Assembly: GCA_015680685.1 (NCBI GenBank)
Contig: MNCI01003839.1
Location: 54,729-118,728, forward strand
From: Gnetum montanum
Taxonomy: Eukaryota > Streptophyta > Gnetopsida > Gnetales > Gnetaceae
DNA length: 64,000 nucleotides
Direction of reading: 5' to 3'
Positions 31,880-44,479 of this stretch are shown here, in pieces. Under the pieces are notes generated by a model. That model did not search any database and had not been told where the DNA came from. It saw only the letters and a program-made list of their open reading frames with translations. The position numbers and the translations under genes are program-made. The first letter of the stretch is position 1. Each line of letters begins with the position of its first letter.

Positions 31880-34592
31880 CTCCCTTAATTTATTTATAAA
31901 TTATGAGAAACTCACAATGCAAAGCTCTTTTAGACTTATATTATAGGGTAAATTTTATTTATCAAGAAATGTATAGGGCCTAGAACTCACAATCATGTAA
32001 AAATGCAACTGTAGACTTATGCTTTTTAATCACTCCATCACTATCTCGTTGGACTAGGTAGAGGATGTGATTACTACTATTAGTGGGTGGTCTTAACCAA
32101 TGGATTTCCTAGTTATCCATATTAAAAAGTAGTAAGAAAGAATTTCTAATTGTAATGGTAAGAAATTGGCTTAACACCATTGATGTTAAGTTCAGAATTA
32201 GAGACATTTCCTTGAAGATTTTTAAGAAAGATGAATGTGAAATGATATGGAAGCATAGAGTTTCATGCATCACATACAACAAAAAAAAATATGTAGTTGT
32301 ATGTAGAAAATATGGAGTATCAAACATACCGTCATTCTAATAAGCAACAACAATGCAAAATAAGTGTTTGTACAATGGTACTTGTATGCAGTAACTAGAA
32401 AGTAAAAAGACACTTAGTGGTTAATAATTAAAGAAGAATGTAAATCAAACATATGCATGAAACTAATAGAGAAGCTCACAAGTAAATATGTAAACAAACT
32501 AGGTAAAATGAGGAATGTTAGCAGGCATAGTTTTTAAGTAGCACATCACCAAGAGGAATATATTGACTGAGGATTAGAAATCCTAGACAAGATAGAGCTA
32601 AATCCCATTAAGCTCAAGATATTACCAAATACATTTGAATTTGCATACTTGAGCAATGAAAAAATGGTAATTGTTAATGCCAATATCATCAAAAGAACAA
32701 AAGTAGAAACTATTGGAGGCTATCAAAAAATGGCCAACATCCTTTGTTCGATCATATGATGAAATTACATGCATTGATCCATACATGTACTAGCATTGCA
32801 TATGTACACATTCAAACATGAAGCCACATCACCAACCTCAATGAAGACTAAATCCCAAGTTAAAATAAGTTGTTAATCAAGAGCTTGAGAAGCTCATTTA
32901 GGTAGAATTTATCCATCTTATTGCTAACATTAAGTGGATGAACCTACTTATCATTGTTATAAAGAAGGATAACAAATAGAGGATCAACATTATTTCTAAG
33001 CTATTAAACATAACCAATTTAAAGATCATTTTCCACTACCATTTGTTGACTAAGTGTTGGATACCACTACAAGGTACAAATACTATATATTTTTGGATGG
33101 ATACAATTACTACAATTAAATCCAAATCACTCCAAAAGACCAAGTCAAAATTACTTTCATGAGTCCTTGAAGAATGTTTGCATATAAGAGGATGTCTTTT
33201 GGTCTTTGCAACACTATTGTAACCTTCGAGTACCTCAAGAGTAACATTTTTTAAAAATAGATTGACAATGGTCCAGAAGTCTTTATGGATGACTTCTCCA
33301 CTTATTGTTCGAGTTTTGAGAAAGTGTTGAAATGATGCGTAAAACCTAATCTCAAGCTCAAGTGATAGAAGAGCTACTTTATGGTCCAAGTGGGCAATGT
33401 TCTTGGGCACTGTGTTTCAAAGAAGGAAATTGAGGGGAATCTAGAGAAATACTTGATTCATTTAAGGTATAACCCAAAGATCATAAACAATCAAAGATTT
33501 TAGATCATTTATTGTAAATACTAGGTACTATAGAAGATTCATTGGGAATTTCTCAATAATTAACAAGTTGTTGGTGGAGCTGACTAAGAAGGACATATCC
33601 TTTGAATAAATCAATAATTATGAATATGTATTCAAGCTTTTGAAGTTGAAGTTTGTATAGATAATCATTCTAGAAGTTCTTGCTTGATTCAAACTGTTTT
33701 ATATCATGACTAATACATCTAACTATGCCTTAAAAGCCATGTTTACATACCTGGATGATTAGAAATGTTCATACTATATCCACTATATAAGTAGAAGCAT
33801 TACTAGAGCACAAATCATTTACATCATCATAGAAAAAGAACTTATTTTAGTGGTGCATGCACTATAAAGGTTCAAATATTATAGGATTTGATATCCTATG
33901 TATGTGCATATAAATCATAGTGTCATAGAGTTCCTAATGAATAAGCTAGTAGTTAGACCTTATGTCATATGATCATTAGTCATCTTATAGGAATTTGATA
34001 TTATGATGATTGATACAAACAACATCGAGAACATCTTTGCTAATCATTTATCTTAGTTGTGATGTTACAAGGAGGTTGATAAAGATCCTCTTTTAGATTA
34101 CTTTCTAGATGAGCTATTATTTGTAAAAGCCACAATAGTTTCATAATTAATGAGCAAGTCATGGTTCGTTGATTACCTCATTTATTTGACAATTGAGAAG
34201 TTTCCTTTTGAATGGGATAGATGTAATAACTAGTAGTTCTTGCATCATGCCTAATTCTATTTAAAAAATAAAGGGTAAGATCTACAAAATTTGTGATGAA
34301 AACCTAGTTCATTGATGTGTACCTAAAGAAAATCAACAACTAGTCCTCCTCCAAGATGCACATGAAGGACCTTGTGTAGGCCACTATGCAAGAAGATGAA
34401 TAACCATAAAGATCCTTATGGATGGATACTTCTAGCACACTCTCTTCAGGGATTTTCATTGCTTTGCATGATTGTTTAAGCATTACTAACATGATGGTGA
34501 GATCACAATATGTTTTGAAGGTTCTCAATAATGGATACAACCATTGAAATCATTTAATTTATGGAAAACTAATTTGATAGATCCCATCAAAC
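31880..34592 (+). pseudogene. pol: Element B pol, first part: protease, RT, RNase H, start of integrase
   Basis: The protease is badly decayed. Its downstream part is clear at 32155-32340 (RNWLNTIDVKFRIRDISLKI). RT runs about 32830-33430 with MSFGLCN near 33195 and the catalytic box VFMDDF near 33280, both readable. RNase H lies about 33690-34010, with NTSNYALKAMF and later EKELILVVHAL. A linker follows, and integrase begins near 34300 and is cut at 34592 within LIDPIKPM. Many in-frame stops and frame changes rule out function. Confidence 0.7.
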
Positions 34593-34597
34593 CCATG
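34593..34597 (+). other. Target-site duplication of element C, left copy
   Basis: CCATG here is repeated at 42818-42822 on the other side of element C. Removing the element and one copy restores a continuous integrase reading frame in element B. Confidence 0.85.
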
Positions 34598-35415
34598 TAT
34601 GAGTGGCAAGGTACCCCTACACTCAACCATACGAATATGAGCGTTACACGCATGATCTAGTTGAACTCCGCAAACGGACTAGTTGTGGCATCTAGACAGT
34701 TAGCCTTAGGTTGCAGTTCACTATCTTCCCACCTGGACTAGTATTAGCTTTGTCATGTATGGTTTAGTCCAGAGTGAGGTGTATGATGGGTTTCTAATCT
34801 AATGCTACTCCTGAAGGCAATGGAAAGTAATATTAACTAAGTTAAGAGAGAAGGGTGAGAGAATCTAAACTAGCCTAAGTGCGATGAGCATCTGTTCCTT
34901 GATTATCCGTACACATCTTGGACTTCGTGCACGACTACCACTAGGATTACCAAGTGCAGATCCTAGGTACGCTACTGGGTTACTAAGTAGTCACACTTAA
35001 ATGCTCGTAATCAAGTCGTACTCATTCCGAGTTTTAACATGAGTTTAAGGGTGAGAGAGATTAACTAGGAAAGCAGTAAATAACAATTAATTAAATGATT
35101 AAGCTAAGTGAATGCTGCAATGATGAAGTAATCTCAATATTTATTGCCAGTCATGTACATGTCCAAGTACATCACACTCGAATAAAGGATGTCGTACAAT
35201 TACATTCACCACACTACGGGTATACACGAAGAGGAAAAGGGTTGAGAGAGAGAAAATGAAAACTAAAATCAAAACTAACTCTAAACTAACTTATTGATCT
35301 AATGATTTCTAACTCTTCTGTCTACCTATTATTTATAGATGAGGAGACAGGCCGCGATCTCGCGTACACGATATCGTGTACACAATATCGCTGTTGCCCA
35401 AATGACGATTGATCA
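34598..35415 (-). repeat. 3' LTR of element C
   Basis: Matches 42013-42817 along its whole length. On the minus strand it begins TGATCAATCGTCATTT. The last bases lost a G (TATGAG where the 5' LTR has TGATGAG). The minus strand before it is purine-rich (GTCGTGGGGGTA), a polypurine tract. Confidence 0.85.
35331..35337 (-). promoter_or_regulatory. TATA box in C 3' LTR
   Basis: The minus strand reads TATAAAT within 'catctataaataa'. The 5' LTR has the same box at 42747-42753. Distance to the LTR start is about 80 bases. Confidence 0.55.
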
Positions 35416-35556
35416 TACCCCCACGACTGAATGAAAACTCGTCCTTGAGTTACAGCGATTACACAGTCGGTAGGTATGGGATTATTGGATGGTGAAAATG
35501 GGACTATGCTGCAGTGTGGAATGAAAACAAAACAAAGACACAACACAAAGAATGTG

Positions 35557-37678
35557 CTACAATCTACAAAATTTATGGAACTCATGTAGTTCTTGGTGGC
35601 GTTGGCTCCTCCATTAGTGCATCCCTTTGTCTTGTGCTCTAGGCTTTGAGACTTGATGGCGTTGAAGTATGGCCTAGAGTTTCTCCTCTTCGGTCTGTGG
35701 GTCTTATGTCATCCATGCTGATGTTCCAATGTTTGACAAAGTTGGCACTTCCCATGGACAGGGTAGTTGTGGAAACATTTGATTGGCCTTGACATACCAA
35801 GTCGCAAACACCCGTTGTTCCTCTTCATAGGCTCAAGCTTTATCTTTGTATTCTTGGAAATCTGCTAGCTGTCAAGCCAAATCTGCTACGACACCTTTTT
35901 GGCCTTGGTAGCTTTCTTTCACCACCTTAAGTTCAGAATTTGCGATCTTTAATTTTTCCAGCAACTTCTTGCATTCTGCAAATTCTGCTTCGTATTTAAC
36001 ATAGGTAGTTGCTACCTGCTATTCGAGCTCTATCCTCGGGCGCCCTGCTATTAACATGGCAAGGTTGGCATACCGCATGTTTTCCAAATCCATGTATTCT
36101 GTGAGATCTTGAATCTGCAGGTCCCGATTCTTAACTTCTGCTTAGTGGGCAAAAGCATATGTGTCTAATATGGCCCGCCAGTTAGTGTGTTGAGCACTGA
36201 TAGCATTGATGTGGGCCTTGGCCATATGGATCTCCTTCTCAAGGATTTTTTTGTACATCCCCACCTGATCTCGGAAGTGCTCCTTAAGATTTTCATGTTG
36301 TTTAGCCTCATTTTGCCACACACTTATTTCAATAGCTGTCTTTTGTCAAATTGCATGTACCTCCTCCATTGAGAGGGTTTGATTCTCCCTGGCTAAATGA
36401 CTTATGTTTTGGTTGACCCAAATAAATTGTTCTCGCAACTGATGGAAATGTTCTTCTAGAATGTTCTTTTGCTTCTCCGCGGTGGTCAATCGAAGGTTGT
36501 CGGCAACAAGCTATTTATTTTCCTCCTGTAAGGTGTTGAGTGCCTTAAGATGCAAATGAGTTTGCGTCTGTGCTGTGGAGGCATCCCAAATAGCCTTCTC
36601 TTTTTCTTTAGCCACCTTTTTATTCTCCATGATTAGCTTGGTTAGTTGCTTGGTTCTGAAATTATCTAGCTGGTCTATGGGAACAAATTGCAAAGGGTCT
36701 TATTGTACTGCTTGTAGGGCCATGGGTTGCTCTTGTAATTTTTGCACTTTTGCTTTAGCATGCTCGGCCCTCACTTCTATTAAGACCAGCTTCTCCTTTG
36801 TGGAAATGAGATCTGACTGAATTGCCATAACATCATGAGGGATGTCAAACAGGGACATCATTACTTGCCTTGTTTGGAGCAATTGATCAAGCGCATCCTC
36901 ATGTTCCGCAGGAGTCATTGAGGTTCTGGCAAAAATTTGAGCATTCCGTGCTCCTGTGAGATCTATTGAGGGTACAATAGGTACATTGAATGATTCTTTG
37001 ATGTGGTCTACAACCACATTTGCAACTCCCATGGCACCTTGGTGTTGCATGACCACCACATTGGCCCCTTCACCAGTTTCTAATTGCACTTGGAAAAATG
37101 CCATGTTTCCCGAGATTTGTTGTGACTAAACACTTTCCCCTCCTCTTGTGTGAATAAACACTTCACCCCTTGTGTGATCCAAAGAAACAGTGGGCTGAAT
37201 AGCATCATCAATGACGTGGAAGAGGTTTGCATCATCACGACTTCCCCAACTGATCGTCTCAGCGATGGCCCTGAGATGGCTCATCGACGGTATGTAGTCT
37301 TGCGACGGTGGCTGATCCTGGCCTATGTTGGGCCCTGCTTCCTATTGTTGGCTAGGTCCTATACTTGGAGGTTGGCTGGGTCCTATACTTGGAGGTTGGC
37401 TGGGTCCTATACTTGGAGGTTGGCTGGGTCTTTCCAGTTGAGTTGCAGTTGGTCTAGTTGTTTGTTCTTCTGCTTCTTCTGGTCCCAACGTCTCGCCAGT
37501 GATTTTCCTTGGAGTTGGCGACTTTAATAATTCAGCATATGAAATAGTTTAGGCTTTTTAGAGGACATTCTTAGTGTATCCTCTGATACTAGCATGTTGG
37601 CACAACCTTCTGATAAGACAATGGAAAGGCAAGGAAAGCTTCCTTATCTTCCATTCCTCGAACTGCCTCAGGATTTTC
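35557..37678 (-). pseudogene. Element C additional ORF: coiled-coil protein, interrupted by stops
   Basis: I do not recognise the protein. On the minus strand one frame runs from the gap edge at 37678 to a TAG at 35557, about 700 codons. It opens with a basic segment (KILRQFEEWKIRKLSLPFHC). After a proline-rich stretch with three SQPPSIGP repeats comes MAFFQVQLETGEGANVV at 37104. The rest is lysine-, glutamate- and glutamine-rich with heptad-like spacing, predicted coiled coil, for example KQHENLKEHFRDQVGMYKK. The stops inside the coiled coil read as TAA, TAG or TGA where Gln or Arg fits, consistent with C to T decay. Element B has a related ORF at 44480-46790. Position between gag/pol and the 3' LTR resembles Athila env-like regions, but no membrane segment is seen. 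Confidence 0.65.
37351..37422 (-). repeat. 24-bp tandem repeat encoding SQPPSIGP
   Basis: Three near-identical 24-bp units encode the octapeptide SQPPSIGP three times in the aORF frame. The unit length keeps the frame open. Confidence 0.9.
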
Positions 37679-38639
37679 NNNNNNNNNNNNNNNNNNNNNN
37701 NNNNNNNNNNNNNNNNNNNNNNNNNNNNNNNNNNNNNNNNNNNNNNNNNNNNNNNNNNNNNNNNNNNNNNNNNNNNNNNNNNNNNNNNNNNNNNNNNNNN
37801 NNNNNNNNNNNNNNNNNNNNNNNNNNNNNNNNNNNNNNNNNNNNNNNNNNNNNNNNNNNNNNNNNNNNNNNNNNNNNNNNNNNNNNNNNNNNNNNNNNNN
37901 NNNNNNNNNNNNNNNNNNNNNNNNNNNNNNNNNNNNNNNNNNNNNNNNNNNNNNNNNNNNNNNNNNNNNNNNNNNNNNNNNNNNNNNNNNNNNNNNNNNN
38001 NNNNNNNNNNNNNNNNNNNNNNNNNNNNNNNNNNNNNNNNNNNNNNNNNNNNNNNNNNNNNNNNNNNNNNNNNNNNNNNNNNNNNNNNNNNNNNNNNNNN
38101 NNNNNNNNNNNNNNNNNNNNNNNNNNNNNNNNNNNNNNNNNNNNNNNNNNNNNNNNNNNNNNNNNNNNNNNNNNNNNNNNNNNNNNNNNNNNNNNNNNNN
38201 NNNNNNNNNNNNNNNNNNNNNNNNNNNNNNNNNNNNNNNNNNNNNNNNNNNNNNNNNNNNNNNNNNNNNNNNNNNNNNNNNNNNNNNNNNNNNNNNNNNN
38301 NNNNNNNNNNNNNNNNNNNNNNNNNNNNNNNNNNNNNNNNNNNNNNNNNNNNNNNNNNNNNNNNNNNNNNNNNNNNNNNNNNNNNNNNNNNNNNNNNNNN
38401 NNNNNNNNNNNNNNNNNNNNNNNNNNNNNNNNNNNNNNNNNNNNNNNNNNNNNNNNNNNNNNNNNNNNNNNNNNNNNNNNNNNNNNNNNNNNNNNNNNNN
38501 NNNNNNNNNNNNNNNNNNNNNNNNNNNNNNNNNNNNNNNNNNNNNNNNNNNNNNNNNNNNNNNNNNNNNNNNNNNNNNNNNNNNNNNNNNNNNNNNNNNN
38601 NNNNNNNNNNNNNNNNNNNNNNNNNNNNNNNNNNNNNNN
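37679..38639. other. Assembly gap
   Basis: A run of 961 unknown bases inside element C. The size may be an estimate. Open frames running through it are artefacts. Confidence 1.
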
Positions 38640-39885
38640 AATTATGATGGTATGGAAATGATCAATAAAACCTTAGGTGGTAGAGAAAAAGGCTATGTGA
38701 TGATACATGGGAATGTTATTATTCAGAGGGATAGTAGTAGGGAAAGAAAATCATTTGAAAATTATGCTAAGGGTAAGAAATGGTGTGTGTGAGCTATGTC
38801 ATAAGTGAGAATTACAAAAGATTACACAAGTGGGTCCTCCCCAAAGTAGGTTTCAACCTATAATGCCCTTGTGTAACCACACTTAAAGTGTCCGTGGGCA
38901 CTAGAAGGGTTAAATGTAATCCGCACTGACTTCACAAAACACACACATGTAATTATCACTGAAATGAGGTAAGAATTCTATGTTACACACAACATAAGCT
39001 ACAATTACACGAACAATGAGAGGAGATGAACTAGAGAAAGGGATTGTAGAGATTGGGACATGAGGTAACTGACCCAGGGCACAATGAATCCTGTGTGTAA
39101 AGCATGATTAATGTGTCATTAGCCCGTTGTTCCAAGATTAGGACCAAGTCCATTCCTCTAATTAGTGACATCGCATTGTTTCATCCCATGATGAGTGACT
39201 ATGAAAGTACCATAGCAACAAGGCGTACGATCAATTGGCATTTTGGTCAAGGGAGGAGTGATTTTTGTTTTGTGGCACTTCCTTCTTTTCTCTTTTTTTT
39301 TCTCTTCTTTTTTTTAATACTGAATCCAGAGAAGCTACCAACCTTCACACATGGGTGCATGTCTTTCTAGTGGGACCCCCTAGAATAGCATTGGATTTTT
39401 GAGTGTCCTTTTGATTACTCTTACTCACATTTTTCATTAGATCTACAAGGATCTTAGTACAACCACGTTGCATAATAACTCCCACAGACATCACCAAAGA
39501 GAATTTGCAAGTCCCCTTGATGTCACACCCTAATCATTCCCTCTTGGTCTATCCTTCTTCATTTTGGGTACAATGAACACAAAATTGATTTTAAGTCTTA
39601 AGAATGTCAAGGATATCACTGTATCCTCGAATAGAACCTCTTATTTGTAGAGTGGATGAGTGGGTGTAATGGGCTCACTATCCAAATAATTAACCACTCG
39701 CAACTCGACAACATAGAACACACCTCAACCAACGATCCACATGAGTGTTTTATTCGTAGATGAGATTACTTACAAAAACGTAAAAGGACAAAAAGATAAA
39801 ATAAGAAGTTGAAAAATTAAAAACTGGAAAACAAAAAGTTGTAAAATTAAAGAAAATAAAAAGTGGTTATTAATCCTGCTTGTTA
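38640..39885. other. Unassigned part of element C between gag and the gap
   Basis: On the plus strand, opposite to the element, 38640-38791 reads openly for 50 codons (GREKGYVMIHGNVIIQRDSS) and stops. I cannot identify it. The rest shows no coherent coding frame on either strand. A pyrimidine-rich run at 39282-39318 is a purine tract on the minus strand. An insertion of another element hidden by the gap is possible. Confidence 0.4.
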
Positions 39886-41871
39886 CTAGAATGGGGGATA
39901 TCCCCCATAACTAATCGGTTGAAGATGACAAGGATTAATAAATGGAAGTTGAGGATCCTTGCATGTTGGAAATATTGGAACCTGGCCATACTTACCCCAT
40001 CGGGGTTCACACACTTGATTATAGTAAGCATAGTGGGGCAATTTATATGATGTAGTTCCCGAATAACGAGTTGACCCACTATGATATTTGGGACCGTTAG
40101 ATGGTATGCAAGGATTGGGATGATGCCTTCCATGGCTGTGTTCATTGGGCCATATTTTTGTTGGAGTATGAGTTGGTGGTCCTGATGAAGTAACATGAGG
40201 CGTGGGGTTCGAAGGTAAGGGTGCATCATAGGGTTGGACTTGTGCTGAGTTGGAGGATGCAGTGGCCTTGAAATTATTTTGTCCCTTCTTACGGTCATGT
40301 TTAAAGAAGGGACGCCTTCGATGTTGCTGAGGTCTCTCATTGCTATTGGAAGTAGTAGCACAAGTAATTTTCGTGGGTTGTTGCTATGGTGTAGGGACCT
40401 GAGGAATAGTTGGTGGTGATGTAGAAGGAGGGAAAAAATGAGAATGTTGATATTGAGGAGTAGTGTAAGGTGCACAAGGTGGTGGTTGTGTTGAAGGCAT
40501 GGGCTGATAGTGTTGGGGAGAATGATAATGTGGCAAGATAGAGTATGTTGACCCAATTGGGAAAATAGGATGTTGAACTAGGTAAGCATTTGGGTTCAGA
40601 TGATATGAAGGGTGTCTCCAGTTTAGTGGTGGTCTCCCCCATGACTGGGATTGTTTCCACTGTGATCAAACACAGTATCTCTGTATGAACTCTGGATGTA
40701 ATGTGTTTCCCCAATGCTCATGTAAATGTAACAGTATTGGGCATTGGCCCTTGGGGTGATCGTATAGGCATATGTTGCATTCATACATATGATTGGAAGT
40801 TGAGATCTTATTTTCCTTATCCCTTCTTTTCGATTGTCTACTGATACTTTGTCCTGCTTCTTGGGTTGTCAAAACTCTATCTCCAATGATATTGATAAAT
40901 TATCCACACTTTTGATACGTCCATTCCAACATCTTATTGATCTTTGCCTTGACTTCTTCTAATGATTATTATATCAGCAAAGATGGTTCTTTCTCCTTGT
41001 GATAGGTTGATTTCTCCTTTTTATGATTATGGACCTTTGTTAAGTTGATATTTTGGTCCTGTTGATGTTTTTCAACACTCTCCCATCTAGCCATTTCTCC
41101 TTCTTCTTTTGCTACATTCTTAACAAGCTCTTGGATTTGATGGGTTTGTAGTTCATATAGTTGACCTTGGGCATACATTCCTAGGGTCTCTCTTGTTGCA
41201 TCATGAAGCCCATTGATGATATGGTACATTAGTCTTTCCTTGGAAAACCCATGGCCTGGATAGTTGTTTAACAATGCGTAATCTCTTTCTAAGGCCGTGT
41301 ACAAGGGTTCATGTTATGCTTGTTTCCATCCTTGGATTTTTTTCCTCAAGGATGACACTCTTGCTTAGGTTTGATATCTTTCGTTAAAGAGTTCTTCCAT
41401 TATTGACCAACATCATATTGAATTTTGTTTTAATGATCTATACCATACTTTTGCTTGGTCAACAAGTGTCATAGGGAAGAGCTTGAGTTTTTTCCATCCG
41501 TTATCAATGTTGTTCCATGTACAGGAATCAAAGAAGGCTTGTAAATGTCGATATGGATCTAAGTCATAGCCTCCAAAAAAATTAGGAAAATTATTTAAAT
41601 CAAGCCTAGGTAGACGACTCTCTTTACGATGCCTACGGAAGATTCGAATAGCCTCTTGTATTTGCATTAAGCTTGTAGTGGCCAGTGGGGGTTCATCATC
41701 ATCGGGTAAGTTATGCTTTCGTGTGTTGGGATGACGTTGCTTTCGTTCATGTTTATAAGAAACCCCCACTTCAGGTTGTGTACTCCAATCTTCATCGTCA
41801 TATAGTTTGTTGGTTCTCCAATGAACTTCCTCACTAAGTATGGAATTATCGTAGTCTTGTAGGAGAGGCAT
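39886..41871 (-). pseudogene. gag: Element C gag
   Basis: The reading starts at 41871 (MPLLQDYDNSILSEEVHWRT). An N-terminal charged region is followed by the Gag core: FPNFFGGYDLDPYRHLQAFF and LFPMTLVDQAKVWYRSL near 41440-41610. After a few stops the second half (YHIINGLHDATRETLGMYAQ) lies near 41220. A zinc knuckle of the CX2CX3HX4C type (CNICLYDHPKGQC) lies near 40745-40785. A long proline-, serine- and histidine-rich C-terminal part runs to a TAG at 39886. The knuckle spacing and the Gag core fit plant Tat/Athila elements. There are only a few stops, so this is better preserved than B or D. Confidence 0.75.
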
Positions 41872-41990
41872 GGTTGTGGAGTTGTGTGTGAATTTATATG
41901 TGACTTTTAATAATTATTTTTTCTAGAAGATATATCGTGAAATTCCTTTATAGTGACCTTGTATGATATAACTAATCTAGATAACTAGCA

Positions 41991-42011
41991 CCATCCCTGG
42001 CAACGGCGCCA
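41991..42011 (-). other. Primer-binding site of element C (tRNA-Asp)
   Basis: The minus strand reads TGGCGCCGTTGCCAGGGA, one base from the complement of the plant tRNA-Asp 3' end, one base inside the LTR. This site is typical of Athila and Tat lineages. Confidence 0.85.
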
Positions 42012-42012
42012 A

Positions 42013-42817
42013 TGATGAGTGGCGAGGTATCCCTACACTCAACCATACGAATATGAGTGTTACACACGCGATTTAGTCAAACTCCGCAGATGGACTAGTT
42101 GTGGCATCTAGACAGTTAGCCTTAGGTTGCAGTTTGCTGTCTTCCCACCTAGGCTAGTATTAGCTTTGTCATGTATGGTTTAGTCCAGAGTGAGGTGTAT
42201 GATGGGTTTCTAATCTAATGCTACTCCTGAAGGCAATGGAAGGTAATATTAACTAAGCTAGGAGAGAAGGGTGAGAGAATCTAAACTAGCCTAAGTGCGA
42301 TGAGCATCTGTTCCTTGATTATCCGTACACATCTTGGACTTCATGCATGATTACCACTGGGATTACCAAGCGTAGATCCTAGGTATGCTACTGGGTTACC
42401 AAGTAGTCACACTTAAATGCTCGTAATCAAGTCGTACTCATTCTACGTTTTAACATGAGTTTAAGGGTGAGAGAGATTAACTAGGAAAGTAGTAAATAAA
42501 AATTAATTAAATGATTAAGCTAAGTGAATGTTGCAATGATGAAGTAATCTTGATCTTTATTGCCAGTCATGTGTGTGTCCAAGTACGTCACACTCGAATA
42601 AAGGATGTCGTACAATTACATTCACCACACTGCGGGCATACACGGAGAGGAAAAGGGTTAAGAGAGAGAAAATGAAAACTAAAATCAAAACTAACTCTAA
42701 ACTAACTTATTGATCTAATGATTCCTAACTCTTCTGTATACCTCTTATTTATAGATGAGGAGACAGGCTGGAATATCGCGTATGCAATATCACGGTCGCT
42801 GAAATGACGACTCATCA
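42013..42817 (-). repeat. 5' LTR of element C
   Basis: Minus-strand ends are TGATGAGTCG and CTCATCA. It is very similar to 34598-35415 along its whole length, so the insertion looks younger than its host element B. A TATA box lies at 42747-42753. Confidence 0.85.
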
Positions 42818-42822
42818 CCATG
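42818..42822 (+). other. Target-site duplication of element C, right copy
   Basis: CCATG, identical to 34593-34597. Confidence 0.85.
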
Positions 42823-43490
42823 TCTAATGGAAAGTGATACATCTTTGTTACTGTTTACTACTATACCAAATGAGTAGAAGCCATTGCAGTAGCAAATTGC
42901 ACTATAGCCACAACTATAAAATTCTTTTACCAACATGTGGTAAATAGATGTGGTGTACCTAGGACACTCATTTTTAATAATGATACTCATTATATTAGTA
43001 CTATCTTTAATAAGTAATGAAACATTTGGGAGTTGAGCATAAACCAATGATACCTTATCATCTTTAAGCAAATGGCTAGGTTGAAGTTACAAATAAGGAT
43101 ATCATGTGGATCCTTACAACAAGATACTTACGTTATGTGTTAATGTACAGGAACTTGTCTAAATTTCCATTCCAAGCATAGCTTTATGCATTAATGACTC
43201 TATGTGATCTAGACCTTGATCTTAATTTAGCCTCGAAAGAACATTTGATGAATCTTAACATGCTAGATGAAAATAGAATGATAGCACTCATGTACAAAGA
43301 AGTTCAAAAGAGATACATCAAATAAAGACATGGCACTAGAATCAAATGTATAAAGATTAAACTAGTAGATGAGGTTCTTTACTATAACACTAATCACATA
43401 CCACAATGGACAAAATTTTAAATGCTTTGAAAAGAATCCTACATTTTCTACACTATCTTTAGATCAGGAAGCTTGTGAATTTACCACCTG
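42823..43490 (+). pseudogene. pol: Element B pol, second part: integrase
   Basis: Continues the frame broken at 34592. YIFVTVYYYTK then VEAIAV corresponds to the integrase core, usually YI then a DYFTKWVEA block. Here the first catalytic Asp is Tyr. A later IFNNDTHYIS replaces the usual DNGTHF, so the second Asp is also lost. The C-terminal part near 43200-43480 is recognisable only by comparison with element D (LNMLDEN, then a decayed chromodomain-free tail). Non-functional. Confidence 0.65.
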
Positions 43491-44479
43491 GTGGCTGACA
43501 AAAACTGATTTTAGTTAACATATAACAAATAAAATCATTTACATATTTTTGAGAAGCCATCACCTCATTCTCATCATCCATTAATTTCTTTACTCGATCC
43601 AATTTTTCTTATCTCCTTCATTAATCATAGACATGGGGAATATACTTATTTTAAGTAAACCTTGTGCATGCAAACTTTACACTTTTTGTTGGATACTTTT
43701 TGATCATTTTTTAATTTCTAAACTTTTTCCACTTATTTATATTTTTCCTTTCTTAGTATATTTTCTATTTCTTACTAATTTACAATTTCTTCTATAATTT
43801 TCTAATTTCTTGGATCATTTATTATGCATATTTGAATATTTTTAAAATTTTTATTAATAAATTTACCACTCATGAATAGAAATTAACTATGTGCCTTGGA
43901 ATTTTGTTTTATATTATCAAATTATGAAAGGAATAATTATCCATAATAATGAGATTACATCATTCATCCTTGTCATGGAATAATGTGATCCTTATTACAT
44001 TCAAAACTTAAAATCAAACCATGATTATTAGATCTTGAAGACATTATAGCTATTAAAAAACTATAAATACTTATGATGCTCCTTCATTTTTTTAACATTT
44101 TCCATTTAATGCCAAGGGAGTTTTTGTTGTTCTAAGAGCCTAAGGCTTTCTACTTACAATATCTTGTAATGTAGATGTTGGATTTTAGCCATTTTAAAAC
44201 TTGTAAGCTCTTAAAGTTGAGCACTTCATTGTGAGAGAGACTAGGATGTGATTTTGAAAATTTTCAAACATCCTAGTTTTTAAACATCGAAGATGAATAA
44301 TGATAATAACAACTAAAATTAATTAATAACTTAACAATTTAGATATCAACGATGTGAATATCAGAATCACCCTATGCTTACATGTTATATTTTTTAAGAT
44401 TTAAGCAAAACCATAAGATCAATAATGATTAAAATATTTCAAAGACTAAGAATTAATTATTGGATGATTGCAAATGACA
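43491..44479 (+). other. A/T-rich spacer of element B after integrase
   Basis: No coding frame. It contains 'gacatggggaatata', like the purine-rich 'catgggggattta' after D integrase near 63349. T-rich runs with 'ttctaattt' words follow, as they do in D. Confidence 0.5.

Larger units (their letters stand above)
34598..42817 (-). mobile_element. Non-autonomous Athila-like element C (gag plus coiled-coil aORF, no pol seen)
   Basis: LTRs lie at 34598-35415 and 42013-42817, with a tRNA-Asp primer-binding site at 41991-42011 and gag at 39886-41871. An uncertain stretch with a 961-base gap follows, then a coiled-coil aORF (35557-37678) and a polypurine tract near 35416-35424. The 5-bp duplication CCATG flanks it. 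Gag and aORF match those of element B, but no RT, RNase H or integrase is visible. The gap is too short for a whole pol. It would need enzymes from a relative such as B or D. Confidence 0.85.

Noticed and set aside
37574-38661. Open frames of more than 350 codons through the unknown bases
   Set aside because: They exist only because runs of N contain no stops. The sequenced ends are too short to be genes in that frame.
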